This document shows positions 15,781 to 23,164 of a stretch of DNA of 64,000 nucleotides, in pieces. The stretch comes from Paenibacillus_AM sp052180255. GTDB lineage: Bacteria; Bacillota; Bacilli; Paenibacillales; NBRC-103111. The position numbers and the translations under genes are program-made. The DNA is taken from assembly GCF_052180255.1 (NCBI RefSeq), contig NZ_CP197466.1:3472001-3536000 (forward strand), given 5' to 3'. The notes below the pieces were generated by a model that was not told the origin of the DNA, made no database searches, and saw only the letters and a program-made list of their open reading frames with translations. The stretch's first letter is position 1. Every line of letters begins with the position of its first letter.

Positions 15781-17841
15781 CTACGCCATATTCAAGCCGG
15801 CTAACTCAAGCTCACGACGGAGTAGATTGGACCATTTCTGGAAATCCCCTTCGTCACGAACAACCGGATTGTTCATGTTAATAACGACGCTGCTCCCTTT
15901 GCTTCCATTACGATATTGATTCGCTTCTTGGGCTGTAAGTACCGCCTCATTGCGATGCAGTAGTGCAGGGTAATTGTCTCTTGGAACGGTGTGCAGACCT
16001 GCAGCGTGAGGTTTTCCTGGGGTCTTATCGTCACCTTGAAGTTCCTTACGGAACCAGCTGACTTTGTCACCAATCCAACTTGCGAATGAGCCAATCCCAT
16101 CGACAATCGGTTTGAGAACTGACCAAATACCTTCAAAAACTGGAAGCATTTCATCCCATAGCCTTTTACCTAGTTCGATAATAATACCAATAATATCTAC
16201 GATCGCACCAAATATCGGCTGTACGACACCCCAAACACTCTCAATAATGCTCTGAATCGTTGGCCATGCCTTTTGCCATAAATCCCAAAGAGTGGAGAAA
16301 CTTAAGATGACGAGATCAATGACAGGAGCCATTGCGCTGAATACTGCACCGATTGCATTCTGGAATACTGGCATGTTGCTTACAAACCATCCAATGATAC
16401 TTTGAAACAAATTCATAATTGGAGGCAAGATAGGCGTAATCACATCAATTGCTTTTTGAATGACCCCAGTAATGAAATTAACAATGGGTGGCAACATCGG
16501 CATTAACCAAGTAATAAATTTACCAAAACCTTGTGAAACAGCAGTAAAAATGCTCAGTAAAGTTGCTTTAAACTGATTGATTGGCCCTTCATTTTGCTTG
16601 AAAAATTGGATGGCAGTAGTAATTCCCCTACCAATTGATGTCCCCAATTTTTCAAACATCGGCTGCATTTTGCTAACTAGAGGGATTATCGCCTCAAGCG
16701 CAGGCTTCAATGACTCTATCATCTTGAGTCCCATATCTTGCAAATTGTTCTTCAAACCACCCGTAATCGTGCCAAGCATGCCCTTCGCAGTACCTGCCAT
16801 TTTATCGGCACCACCGTCAAACATTTCCGCAAGTCCCATACCTTTATCGCTTTTCATCTTACTAAGGTCGCCTTTAGCCACTTTTGCCTTGGTATCTTTT
16901 ATGTCAAAACCGAAATCCTTCATTCCCTTGACATCGCCATCCTTCAAATCACCCAATGCTTTCATCGCATCTGAGAGCTTTTTCTCTGGATTTAGTGCAG
17001 CCATGTTCTCTGCGAGCTTTACCATTTCCATCGCTTGCTTCGCATCTCCGCCGGTTTCCTTAAGAGCCTTCGTCCCAGCTGCGATCACGTCAGATGAATT
17101 AAACGACTTAGAGACCGCATTGCTGCGTAATTCCTGCATGTACTCTTGAGATGCCTTTTGCGAATCAGCTCCGGACATTCTAGGATTATTCACCTTCATA
17201 ACCTGATCCATAACCACTTGTTGCTGTTCCAGCTCCATACCACTGTTGAAAGCATTCTTTAAGGTATCTGCAATCATATCGCCAATTTTAATAAAAGCTG
17301 GTGCAATCATTGTCCCAATTTGCTTGGCAAACCCGACTACTTTCATAATACCTTGGGTTGCGTAGTCAGCCACTTTTAGAGTTAATATTAGGGGTTTCAT
17401 GGCAAATGAAATAATTCTTCTAAAGGGTTTTGTAGCTTCATCAGCAATTCCAATTACGAGTTTTATACCTTTTCCGACTGTCTTTCCAATCAAACTATTC
17501 TTAAAGACTGGCTGTATACTCTTATACATCTCACCTAATCTCTTAAGATCTTTCTTAGCCTGAGTGATAAACCTTGATGGTTTATCTGAAGACTTCTCAT
17601 TCTCTTTAACCCCAACAGTTACTTTTGTTTCCTGAATTTCTTTTAACTTCTTCGTGACTTTATCCAGAGCGCTTATCGCAGATTGATGGTCGACATTGAT
17701 CTTACGATTCTTATTAAAAGCACGATTCATCGTCCGCTCGACCTGCTCGACTTGCTTCTGAAAAGTCTTCGTATTCTTAGCAGCTTGCTGTAGAACTGCC
17801 GAATACTCATCTTTCAAACTTAATATGGCCGTTAATTTCAT
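15781..17841 (-). CDS. xkdO: Tail tape measure protein, tailocin 1
   Basis: A 686-residue tape measure that sets tail length. It has an N-terminal helical, Lys-rich part (about 1-110), hydrophobic segments at about 140-190 and a Pro/Ile/Trp-rich membrane-like region at about 440-590 (ILPPIMNLFQSIIGWFVSN). The C-terminal motif AAGLHTVPRDNYPALLHRNE followed by AVLTAQEA is typical of Gram-positive tape measures. Length is almost the same as tape measure 2 (668 aa), so both particles should have similar tail lengths, roughly 100 nm by the usual rule of thumb (inference). Confidence 0.93.
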   Translation of the reverse strand: MKLTAILSLKDEYSAVLQQAAKNTKTFQKQVEQVERTMNRAFNKNRKINVDHQSAISALDKVTKKLKEIQETKVTVGVKENEKSSDKPSRFITQAKKDLKRLGEMYKSIQPVFKNSLIGKTVGKGIKLVIGIADEATKPFRRIISFAMKPLILTLKVADYATQGIMKVVGFAKQIGTMIAPAFIKIGDMIADTLKNAFNSGMELEQQQVVMDQVMKVNNPRMSGADSQKASQEYMQELRSNAVSKSFNSSDVIAAGTKALKETGGDAKQAMEMVKLAENMAALNPEKKLSDAMKALGDLKDGDVKGMKDFGFDIKDTKAKVAKGDLSKMKSDKGMGLAEMFDGGADKMAGTAKGMLGTITGGLKNNLQDMGLKMIESLKPALEAIIPLVSKMQPMFEKLGTSIGRGITTAIQFFKQNEGPINQFKATLLSIFTAVSQGFGKFITWLMPMLPPIVNFITGVIQKAIDVITPILPPIMNLFQSIIGWFVSNMPVFQNAIGAVFSAMAPVIDLVILSFSTLWDLWQKAWPTIQSIIESVWGVVQPIFGAIVDIIGIIIELGKRLWDEMLPVFEGIWSVLKPIVDGIGSFASWIGDKVSWFRKELQGDDKTPGKPHAAGLHTVPRDNYPALLHRNEAVLTAQEANQYRNGSKGSSVVINMNNPVVRDEGDFQKWSNLLRRELELAGLNMA

Positions 17842-17859
17842 ACCTGTTCACCTCCTCTG

Positions 17860-18051
17860 TTAGAATGCCGACATGGTGAACATCGGCTTGCCCAGCTTAG
17901 CAAGTTTCTCCCGCTCCTCTAGTTCCATTTCGTAAAAGACGCGCAGGAGGTGGCGCTCGCCAGCAGGCATGTTGTGAATTTCACTCGGACGAATGCCTTT
18001 TCTGCTCCAATAGTAGTAGAGCATCTCGGCGTATCCGTCCGATCTTATTCG
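17860..18051 (-). CDS. -1 frameshift extension of tail assembly chaperone (T part), tailocin 1
   Basis: A 63-codon frame with no start codon of its own that continues the XkdN-like chaperone after a -1 slip at 18051-18057. It reads RIRSDGYAEMLYYYWSRKG then IRPSEIHNMPAGERHLLRVF, ending KPMFTMSAF, a pattern typical of the T part of lambda-style G/GT pairs. The fused product would be 202 residues. GT forms bind the tape measure and are needed in small ratio to G. A strong ribosome binding site for the tape measure follows directly. Confidence 0.85.
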   Translation of the reverse strand, partial: RIRSDGYAEMLYYYWSRKGIRPSEIHNMPAGERHLLRVFYEMELEEREKLAKLGKPMFTMSAF

Positions 18052-18467
18052 TTTTTTAGTTCTTGTACCGAATCTTCCCCGTAACCGGATAATCCAGAGA
18101 TCACATTGTATAGTTGCGTAATCTCGCCTGGTAGTAACAACTTCGACTCTTCCAAAAGTTGCTTTGGCGTTGTCGCATTGTAAGCTTCAAGCAAGCTCTT
18201 GTCTTTGAGTGATGGCGTCACCACGCCTCGAATTACGGTGAAGATTTGAGCCGCATTGCTGTTGAACTCTTCAAGTTCCCCTCGCTTGGATACAGACATC
18301 GAGATGTCTTGCACCTCTGCCATTTCCTCCATCGTGAGTGCCTGGCAGGTAAACACGACCGGTTCACCCGCAGCAGCACTTAGGCGCTTCAACTCAATCT
18401 TCTTGGATGGACGCTGTACCTTGCTTTTATCTAGTGCTAATAGTAAATCGAGTGCATTCTTCTTCAT
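18045..18467 (-). CDS. xkdN: Tail assembly chaperone XkdN-like (G part), tailocin 1
   Basis: A 140-residue XkdN-family chaperone that coats the tape measure during tube assembly. Conserved-looking parts: KKIELKRLSAAAGEPVVFTCQALTMEEMAEVQ and a C-terminal helix LLPGEITQLYNVISGLSG. It ends in the frameshift region described at 18051-18057. Genes before and after are the tube protein and tape measure, as expected. Confidence 0.9.
   Translation of the reverse strand: MKKNALDLLLALDKSKVQRPSKKIELKRLSAAAGEPVVFTCQALTMEEMAEVQDISMSVSKRGELEEFNSNAAQIFTVIRGVVTPSLKDKSLLEAYNATTPKQLLEESKLLLPGEITQLYNVISGLSGYGEDSVQELKNE
18051..18057 (-). other. Programmed -1 ribosomal frameshift site A AAA AAC
   Basis: In the zero frame the codons CTA AAA AAC GAA TAA close the chaperone gene. 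The heptamer A AAA AAC is a classical -1 slippery sequence and lies two codons before the stop. After slipping, the frame stays open for 63 codons. The same heptamer occurs at the matching place in tail operon 2. Confidence 0.85.
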
Positions 18468-18551
18468 GTTCTTTCATCCTCCAATGGGTATAAGAATAGC
18501 CCCGAGCTGTGCTCAGGGCTTCGTAATTATTTTCAAAACTATAATAATCTA

Positions 18552-18980
18552 TTAGATCAAATCTTGTGTTTCCCAATCTGTGAATGTAAATGGCGCTTCG
18601 ATCTCGCCTTTTTTCTTCAATTCCCAGTTAATAAGAGTCAGATCATTAAAGCTTGCATCCTTAATTAGAATCCGCTCTGCGCCAGCAGCAGCCGGGTCAG
18701 CAAGACTGGACATGATCTGAAAGCGAGGATTAACCCCTTTTTTAATCATGTCACCTAGTTTTTTGATCATGCGAGAATTGGCCTTGTGCATTTTGAGTGT
18801 GCCACTGCCTTTGTAGCCCATGAACTTGCTGTCTGTTGCGAATTTTCCTGTAAGGGGTACGTCTTCTTTTTCGATCTCCAGCTTTGCTTCCATTGATAGA
18901 GCTTCTGCGACATATTCGCCGTCCAACCACACTTCCCCGAATGTTCCTGAAATTACTTTTTCACCATTAAAATTAGCCAT
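18552..18980 (-). CDS. xkdM: Tail tube protein (XkdM-like), tailocin 1
   Basis: A 142-residue tube protein. It begins ANFNGEKVISGTFGEVWLDGE, has LSMEAKLEIEKEDVPLTG and SGTLKMHKANSRM in the middle and ends with the PFTFTDWETQDLI strand. Tube subunits stack as hexameric rings inside the sheath. It follows the sheath gene by 12 bp. It aligns only loosely with the tail-2 tube (154 aa), in keeping with two separate lineages. Confidence 0.92.
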   Translation of the reverse strand: MANFNGEKVISGTFGEVWLDGEYVAEALSMEAKLEIEKEDVPLTGKFATDSKFMGYKGSGTLKMHKANSRMIKKLGDMIKKGVNPRFQIMSSLADPAAAGAERILIKDASFNDLTLINWELKKKGEIEAPFTFTDWETQDLI

Positions 18981-18992
18981 CTATAACGCCTC

Positions 18993-20060
18993 CTACAAAT
19001 TAATTGTCAATTTAATATCTTCCATTGCATCAAGCGGACGCTCTACTGCTGTAAGGAATACTTGGTCTTTGGTGTTCGCTTCTTTAATTTGCTGCTCATC
19101 CATCTTCGCCACTTCATCTGCACCCAAGATTGTTTTTAAATACAGACGCTGGGTCGGAATATCAATCTCAACCCGATTTTTGCCTGGATCAAGAATGCCG
19201 TCTTGCTCCAATTGTTCGTAATAATTACTAATGGCCGACACGAGCAGCAGCTTATTGATGTAGCTGTTCTGCACTTTACCGATATATAAGTCCTCAATCG
19301 TTTCTTTGATGTCGTGATACGTCTTATTGAGAATACGTGCGACTTTGATTTTCTTCCAATCATCGCCAATATCAGGAGTTGATGTGACGAGGGAAGTAAC
19401 GCCACGTGCGATTTTGACCTTTTCGCCATCATGGTAAAGGATCAACTTCCCAGCGTTAATCGCTGCATCAGCGTCTGCCTTCGTAAGCTTCGGTACATTC
19501 GTAACCTCTGACAGCACTTGGAAAGTAGGCGCTACTGTAAGTGGCAACCCTGCGATGAGACCGGCAATTCGTGCCGTATATTGTGTCGTCGTATACTTCA
19601 CGCCAGACACTTCAATCTGATCCGTCGCAAAGTTAATAACGGCTGGATGATCTGCTGCTGCGTTCGGAAGTACTGCCATGATTTTACGATCTTTTGTTGA
19701 GAACATCGCTTTCGCCCACAGCGTCAAAGCCGCTGTCTCCGCTGTTGTAGCGCCTGGGAAAGCAACGACATTGAACTTAATCGTCTCTAAGTAATCCAGT
19801 GCTGTTGCATAATCCGTTGCCGTCTCAGGAATGACGACAACCTTAATTTCTTTCGGTGCGCCAAGCAGCGCCATTGTGATGTATTGCTTGTTATCTGCTT
19901 TTAAGCCTGCTGGCACATCCTCAATCCCACGTACGTGGTACTCCGTTACACCTGTTACTGAAGCATCTTTTAACACCAACGCTAAAATTCCAACCGCACC
20001 TTGCTGTACAGCCGCAGCTGCTCTTTGTTTGAATACAATATTGACATTAGGTAAACCCAT
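18993..20060 (-). CDS. xkdK: Contractile tail sheath protein, short (diffocin-like) type, tailocin 1
   Basis: A 355-residue sheath protein. Start GLPNVNIVFKQRAAAAVQQG and end IKEANTKDQVFLTAVERPL then DAMEDIKLTINL match what I recall of the C. difficile diffocin/PBSX-like sheath, which is also about 354 residues and ends in an ALDAMEDI-type strand. The central INFATDQIEVSGVKYTTTQY and TARIAGLIAGLPL segments are also shared. This is about 80 residues shorter than sheath 2. A sheath defines the particle as contractile (R-type). Confidence 0.93.
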   Translation of the reverse strand: MGLPNVNIVFKQRAAAAVQQGAVGILALVLKDASVTGVTEYHVRGIEDVPAGLKADNKQYITMALLGAPKEIKVVVIPETATDYATALDYLETIKFNVVAFPGATTAETAALTLWAKAMFSTKDRKIMAVLPNAAADHPAVINFATDQIEVSGVKYTTTQYTARIAGLIAGLPLTVAPTFQVLSEVTNVPKLTKADADAAINAGKLILYHDGEKVKIARGVTSLVTSTPDIGDDWKKIKVARILNKTYHDIKETIEDLYIGKVQNSYINKLLLVSAISNYYEQLEQDGILDPGKNRVEIDIPTQRLYLKTILGADEVAKMDEQQIKEANTKDQVFLTAVERPLDAMEDIKLTINL

Positions 20061-20071
20061 ATTAATCCTCC

Positions 20072-20503
20072 TTAGGTTCGAATTGAGACATGCTTCACGT
20101 CTTGATGCTGCTCGGAAGTGCGCTCAAATTCAGTTTGTAATGTAATGCGTACAAATAATTCCGTGTCCCGTAAACCTGTCTCTACACCTTGAATGTGATA
20201 GCTCGAGCCATCCCGACCTTTTAAAATAGGCGTTGCCATGAAAATATCTTGGATGCGATCTAATCGATCCACTTGATCTAAACCCTTGTTACCTACATCC
20301 TGTGCGGAATAGTAAGTCAATTGCCATACCGCTTGAGACGCATATTTCTTGTAAGATAAATCTTCATTCGTACTGCTGCTCAGCTGAATGAGAAATGCCG
20401 GTGTGACAGGATTGTCAGGCAAGTTATGCACGTAAATTGTCGTGACATCTGGAAAAGAATACTTTAACTTCGCGCAAATCGTATCGAGACTACGAAGTAA
20501 CAT
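20072..20503 (-). CDS. Tail terminator-like protein (XkdJ position), tailocin 1
   Basis: A 143-residue protein in the place of the tail terminator/completion protein. It begins MLLRSLDTICAKLKYSFPDV, with LPDNPVTPAFLIQL, DLSYKKYASQAVWQLTYYS and RITLQTEFER strands that resemble the family. A longer start at 20548 would overlap the upstream gene heavily. AAGGAGG lies 9 nt before the ATG at 20503, which settles the start. It is the tail-1 counterpart of 33215-33643 (shared VYxxxN, QLxY and DG-type pattern). Confidence 0.82.
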   Translation of the reverse strand: MLLRSLDTICAKLKYSFPDVTTIYVHNLPDNPVTPAFLIQLSSSTNEDLSYKKYASQAVWQLTYYSAQDVGNKGLDQVDRLDRIQDIFMATPILKGRDGSSYHIQGVETGLRDTELFVRITLQTEFERTSEQHQDVKHVSIRT

Positions 20504-20699
20504 CGAGTCCAGCCTCCTTTGCAATTCGCTTGAAGAAGTGTTCACCAAGTTCAGGAAGATCCTGCTCAGTTAAAGGTACTTTCGGGTTTAGATGAAGCTG
20601 GTTCGTGACTTCTTGCTCAAACTTCTGAAGCTGATCCTTACGCTGACTCACTCTCGTCAGCTTATCGACATACTCGCTTAATCGGGGTACTTTCAACAT
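20490..20699 (-). CDS. Small protein at the head end of tail operon 1, 69 aa
   Basis: A 69-residue helical, charged protein (MLKVPRLSEYVDKLTRVSQR, EQEVTNQLHL, LGEHFFKRIAKEAGLDV). I do not recognise it with certainty. By position it could be a relic of an XkdI/HK97-gp10-like connector. GGAGG lies 7 nt before the ATG at 20699. It overlaps the next gene by 14 nt, so the two are coupled. With no head genes present, a connector function would be lost or changed. Confidence 0.7.
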   Translation of the reverse strand: MLKVPRLSEYVDKLTRVSQRKDQLQKFEQEVTNQLHLNPKVPLTEQDLPELGEHFFKRIAKEAGLDVTS

Positions 20700-20742
20700 G
20701 TCCAATCCTCCGCCTTTCATATGGAATTCGTCTCTTACGCAT
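20662..20742 (-). CDS. Possible 26-aa basic peptide
   Basis: MRKRRIPYERRRIGHVESTP followed by IKRVCR, with the best ribosome binding site of the area (AAGGAGGTGA, 5-6 nt before the ATG). It overlaps the start of the 69-aa gene in another frame, so it could be a leader peptide for coupling, a tiny phage protein, or the frameshifted start of the following gene. Composition is strongly basic. Confidence 0.4.
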   Translation of the reverse strand: MRKRRIPYERRRIGHVESTPIKRVCR

Positions 20743-20799
20743 GGCTCTCACCTCCTTCACCCTAGCTCGCTTGCTCGCTGCTTCCATATGAAGTACCTC

Positions 20800-20949
20800 T
20801 CAAAGGATCTCAGCGTCTGATTTTACACACACTGGCTTCGGGCAAAATTGTTTCAAGCCTGTCCACTGTCCCCAAACACAGCGTTTACATAGCGCCGGCT
20901 GCTGAGGCAATTCAGGCTCATTACGCCGCTTCTTCTTACGTCTTCTCAC
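20800..20949 (-). CDS. Small Cys-containing basic protein, first gene of tail operon 1, 49 aa
   Basis: GTG start with GGGAGG 8 nt upstream. The protein begins with a very basic stretch (VRRRKKKRRNEPELPQQP), then CKRC at about residues 24-27 and two further Cys in FCPKPVC, which together could bind one zinc ion. An in-frame ATG is absent. It is the first gene after the leader terminator at 20992-21018. Such small zinc-ribbon-like proteins often open PBSX-type tail operons. Function unknown. Confidence 0.65.
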   Translation of the reverse strand: MRRRKKKRRNEPELPQQPALCKRCVWGQWTGLKQFCPKPVCVKSDAEIL

Positions 20950-20991
20950 TCGGCATCCCTCCCCTTACCTGCTACTTGAGTGATTTGCCCA

Positions 20992-21049
20992 TAAAAAAAG
21001 AGACGCTCGTGGCGTCTCACTATCGTCTGAGGCGTACCGTTGTGCCTCA
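20992..21049 (-). terminator. Leader hairpin plus intrinsic terminator ahead of tail operon 1
   Basis: On the minus strand, hairpin TGAGGC-N10-GCCTCA (21049-21028) is followed by a perfect terminator GAGACGC-N5-GCGTCTC (21018-21000) with seven T. It lies between the candidate promoter at 21065-21152 and the first gene at 20949, so any transcript from that promoter must pass it. This suggests attenuation or antitermination. Confidence 0.85.
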
Positions 21050-21064
21050 CTTATCTACATTACC

Positions 21065-21152
21065 AATGTATCACTTCTAGCTGCTAATAGACTGCCATGT
21101 TACGGTCAATGTGCGGTCGGTTAGCGGTCAACAAGCGGTCACGTGGCGGACA
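21065..21152 (-). promoter_or_regulatory. Late promoter of tail operon 1 with six 11-bp-phased repeats
   Basis: Plus-strand hexamers CTGCCA, CGGTCA, CGGTCG, CGGTCA, CGGTCA and CGGACA start at 21092, 21103, 21114, 21125, 21136 and 21147: period exactly 11. Read on the coding strand they are TGACCG-like. Eighteen bases beyond the last unit (TGGCAG) is TGATACATTGGTAATGTA, which contains an extended -10 (TGA-TACATT or TGG-TAATGT) and no good -35. The same layout occurs at 34378-34462. I infer an activator-dependent promoter. Confidence 0.7.
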
Positions 21153-21246
21153 TAGTCGGATAAATGCTCTTGTGCAGTCTTTCCATGTTAAGGCTGTAAG
21201 GTGAGTGGGCTACGCTGTTCAAATAGCTTACTTGTTTTTAATGTAC

Positions 21247-21396
21247 TTAATGCCACGCTGAGATCTGCCATCCTGTTTCATGGGCAGCTCGGGCAATTCG
21301 AAGAGATGAGAAAATGGATGAATTTCTAAGGCGCAGTTCAACTACAATAGAAGCAACTTGAGCAATGAAATCTTTGGGAATCAATTTGCGCAAGAC
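21247..21396 (-). pseudogene. Remnant of a glucosaminidase-type lysin
   Basis: An open stretch of 49 codons without a good start that matches the beginning of glucosaminidase domains: LIPKDFIAQVASIVVELRL followed by IFSSLRIARAAHETGW, comparable to the family pattern SLTIAQAALESGWG, with the catalytic Glu kept. It stops after AWH, so the rest of the domain is missing. The whole stretch 20950-21648 has no intact gene: it holds this remnant, the repeat array, the leader terminator and, at about 21430-21530, a short hydrophobic frame that may be another decayed lysis gene. Confidence 0.6.
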
Positions 21397-21589
21397 TCAA
21401 AATCACAAACGCTACTCATACAACATATAAATAAGTTGATTAATTTGTCACAAGTCTATCAATAAATGTGTTAGTGTACTGGACAATAAGAAAAGTCAAA
21501 AGTGAAGCTCCTCCTATAGCGGAAAAAGATTCCCATGAGTGCCACTGCTGTATATGTCCACTCTATTCACTCTCACCGTCCATGAACTA

Positions 21590-21646
21590 AAATAGCCCCC
21601 GAAGGTTCGAGGGCATAAAAATAGCGCTCTGCGTTGTGCAGGCGCT
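21590..21646 (-). terminator. Tandem terminators ending tail operon 2
   Basis: Two hairpins on the minus strand: AGCGC-CTGC loop GCAG-AGCGCT followed by ATTTTTAT (21616-21646), then GCCCTCGAA / TTCGGGGGC followed by TATTTTAG (21590-21614). Together they isolate operon 2 from the promoter of operon 1. Confidence 0.85.
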
Positions 21647-21648
21647 TG

Positions 21649-21789
21649 TTAAGCTGCTGTACCGTTGATTACTTCGGTAACTACTGTCTTGAGATTCGAG
21701 AGCTGCGGAACCTGTTCAAGCTTATAAGTCCCTGCCATTACTAATCCAACCCATACTTTTACCAATCCGCTATCTTTTGTAAAATTCAT
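21649..21789 (-). CDS. Small protein at the end of tail operon 2, 46 aa
   Basis: A 46-residue protein beginning MNFTKDSGLVKVWVGLVMAG and continuing TYKLEQVPQLSNLKTVVTEV, with AAAGGAG upstream. Position, after the fibre genes, and size suit the XkdX-like class of tiny tail-region proteins, but the sequence itself is not clearly XkdX. The stop is 3 bases from the first terminator stem, so this is the last gene of operon 2. Confidence 0.7.
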   Translation of the reverse strand: MNFTKDSGLVKVWVGLVMAGTYKLEQVPQLSNLKTVVTEVINGTAA

Positions 21790-21808
21790 AATCATCAATC
21801 TCCTTTAA

Positions 21809-22180
21809 TTAAATTTGTGGTGTTGCAAGTAAAATCGTTAATTCCGCGATTGACTGTTTAAGCTCGTCCACTTCTTGGCTAAGTGGTTTTCGGTACACAG
21901 ACGGCTGTTCAGGGTTTGCAGGATCTGGATAAGTAAATTCCAGCGCACCGCTTGCTATATCTACCTTGTACCCGTTGCACGTTGCGAAATCATGTGTTAA
22001 ATCGCCGTATTCAAATTCTAATACACCTACGGTTTCAGGTACTCGTTCTGCCAATGCTTTATAAGATTGAAAATCTTGTTCGATAGTCGTAGGTACTACA
22101 TATCCTGCGTTTTCTCCAGTATCTACAATCACTTTCCCTGTTGCTAAATAGTAATATATTTTTCGCCCAACATACTTCAT
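21809..22180 (-). CDS. Tail-fibre-region protein, possible fibre chaperone, tailocin 2, 123 aa
   Basis: A 123-residue soluble protein: MKYVGRKIYYYLATGKVIVD then a domain with EFTYPDPANPEQPSVYRKPL and a C-terminal helix EVDELKQSIAELTILLATPQ. Proteins of this form are common just after fibre genes in Paenibacillus and Bacillus prophages. A role in fibre folding or attachment is inference from position. It is the fourth of five genes after the wedge gene, while tail 1 has only one fibre gene in that place. Confidence 0.7.
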   Translation of the reverse strand: MKYVGRKIYYYLATGKVIVDTGENAGYVVPTTIEQDFQSYKALAERVPETVGVLEFEYGDLTHDFATCNGYKVDIASGALEFTYPDPANPEQPSVYRKPLSQEVDELKQSIAELTILLATPQI

Positions 22181-22196
22181 CTATCGTTCCTCCTTA

Positions 22197-23051
22197 TTAT
22201 TCAAAAGCCCAATAGTATGCCGTTCCACTTAATGTAGTTTCATTCTCGAATTGTTGATAAGAATTAAAACCTTTTCCTGCAATATAAATTCCTCCATAAT
22301 CATTATGAATCCTGTTTGACATTCTTAATGTGTCATATGAATAGGCATTCAAAGACTTACCAACGTCAGTAAAAACAAGAGTAGAATTATAATATCCACT
22401 GTTAGGCTTATAAAAAACAAAAACTAACGAAGGTACAAAAGCTAGATTGTTGACATTACAACTAGCACTTCCTGCGTTTAAAAATGGGACAGAGCCATAA
22501 GCAAACTGTTTTCCTTGTACTAATGTACCAGTTAATTTTACACCATTCACGTACGCGCTTTTACCAGTTAGAATATCCGCTGCACTCGCTGTTCCATCCG
22601 CCGTTGCCGTCCCGGACAATCCGTGAACTGTCTTCCCTGCGAGAATATTCGCTGCTATGAACGCCGCATCCGTCAGCGTTACGTAATCGTCTACACCGTC
22701 ACGGTATCCGGCAGACGCTAGTAATTTCATGATGGTACCACTAACGGAAGAGGACAAGGCTACCGTATCTCCTGCACGATCAGGCATCGTACCAACTACT
22801 TTCGTTCCGTTTGTAAAAGCTTCTTTACCAGTTAATATTTGCGCTGCTGTCGCGCCTGCCGCCGTAGCTGTATTAACGAGATTTGCACCGCTAATAATTG
22901 AGATTAAATCAACTATCGTTTCTTTGCCTGTTAAGGTGTATCCTTTTGCTTTCAACACATTGGATAGTTCCACCAATTGATTAATACCTGTTAGCCCTTG
23001 CAAAGACGTGATGATGTCCGTAATGTTCGCTGTACTTGGTAATTGCGCCAT
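22197..23051 (-). CDS. Tail fibre protein with ILTGK repeats, tailocin 2 (second fibre)
   Basis: A 284-residue fibre. After an N-terminal helical part, a motif repeats about every 45-50 residues: AAQILTGKEAFTNGTKVVGT, AANILAGKTVHGLSGTAT and AADILTGKSAYVNGVKLTGT. The C-terminal head (about 180-284), starting FAYGSVPFLNAGSASCNVNN, is beta-rich with many aromatic residues and probably binds the target. The same repeat type is in the first fibre (23165-24166) and, weaker, in the tail-1 fibre. Two fibre genes in one operon suggest a branched fibre or two receptor specificities. Confidence 0.82.
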   Translation of the reverse strand: MAQLPSTANITDIITSLQGLTGINQLVELSNVLKAKGYTLTGKETIVDLISIISGANLVNTATAAGATAAQILTGKEAFTNGTKVVGTMPDRAGDTVALSSSVSGTIMKLLASAGYRDGVDDYVTLTDAAFIAANILAGKTVHGLSGTATADGTASAADILTGKSAYVNGVKLTGTLVQGKQFAYGSVPFLNAGSASCNVNNLAFVPSLVFVFYKPNSGYYNSTLVFTDVGKSLNAYSYDTLRMSNRIHNDYGGIYIAGKGFNSYQQFENETTLSGTAYYWAFE

Positions 23052-23164
23052 TAAAGTTCTCCCTCCTACTTAATTTAATGCACTCTACTTCACTGCATCT
23101 TTAAACGCAAATATTACTTTGGTTTAATTTCGCGTAGTAGTACATATAATCAATCCTTCCTTTA

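Noticed and set aside
16577..17149. 190-codon plus-strand frame inside the tape measure gene
   Set aside because: Shadow of the tape measure; no ribosome binding site or family features.
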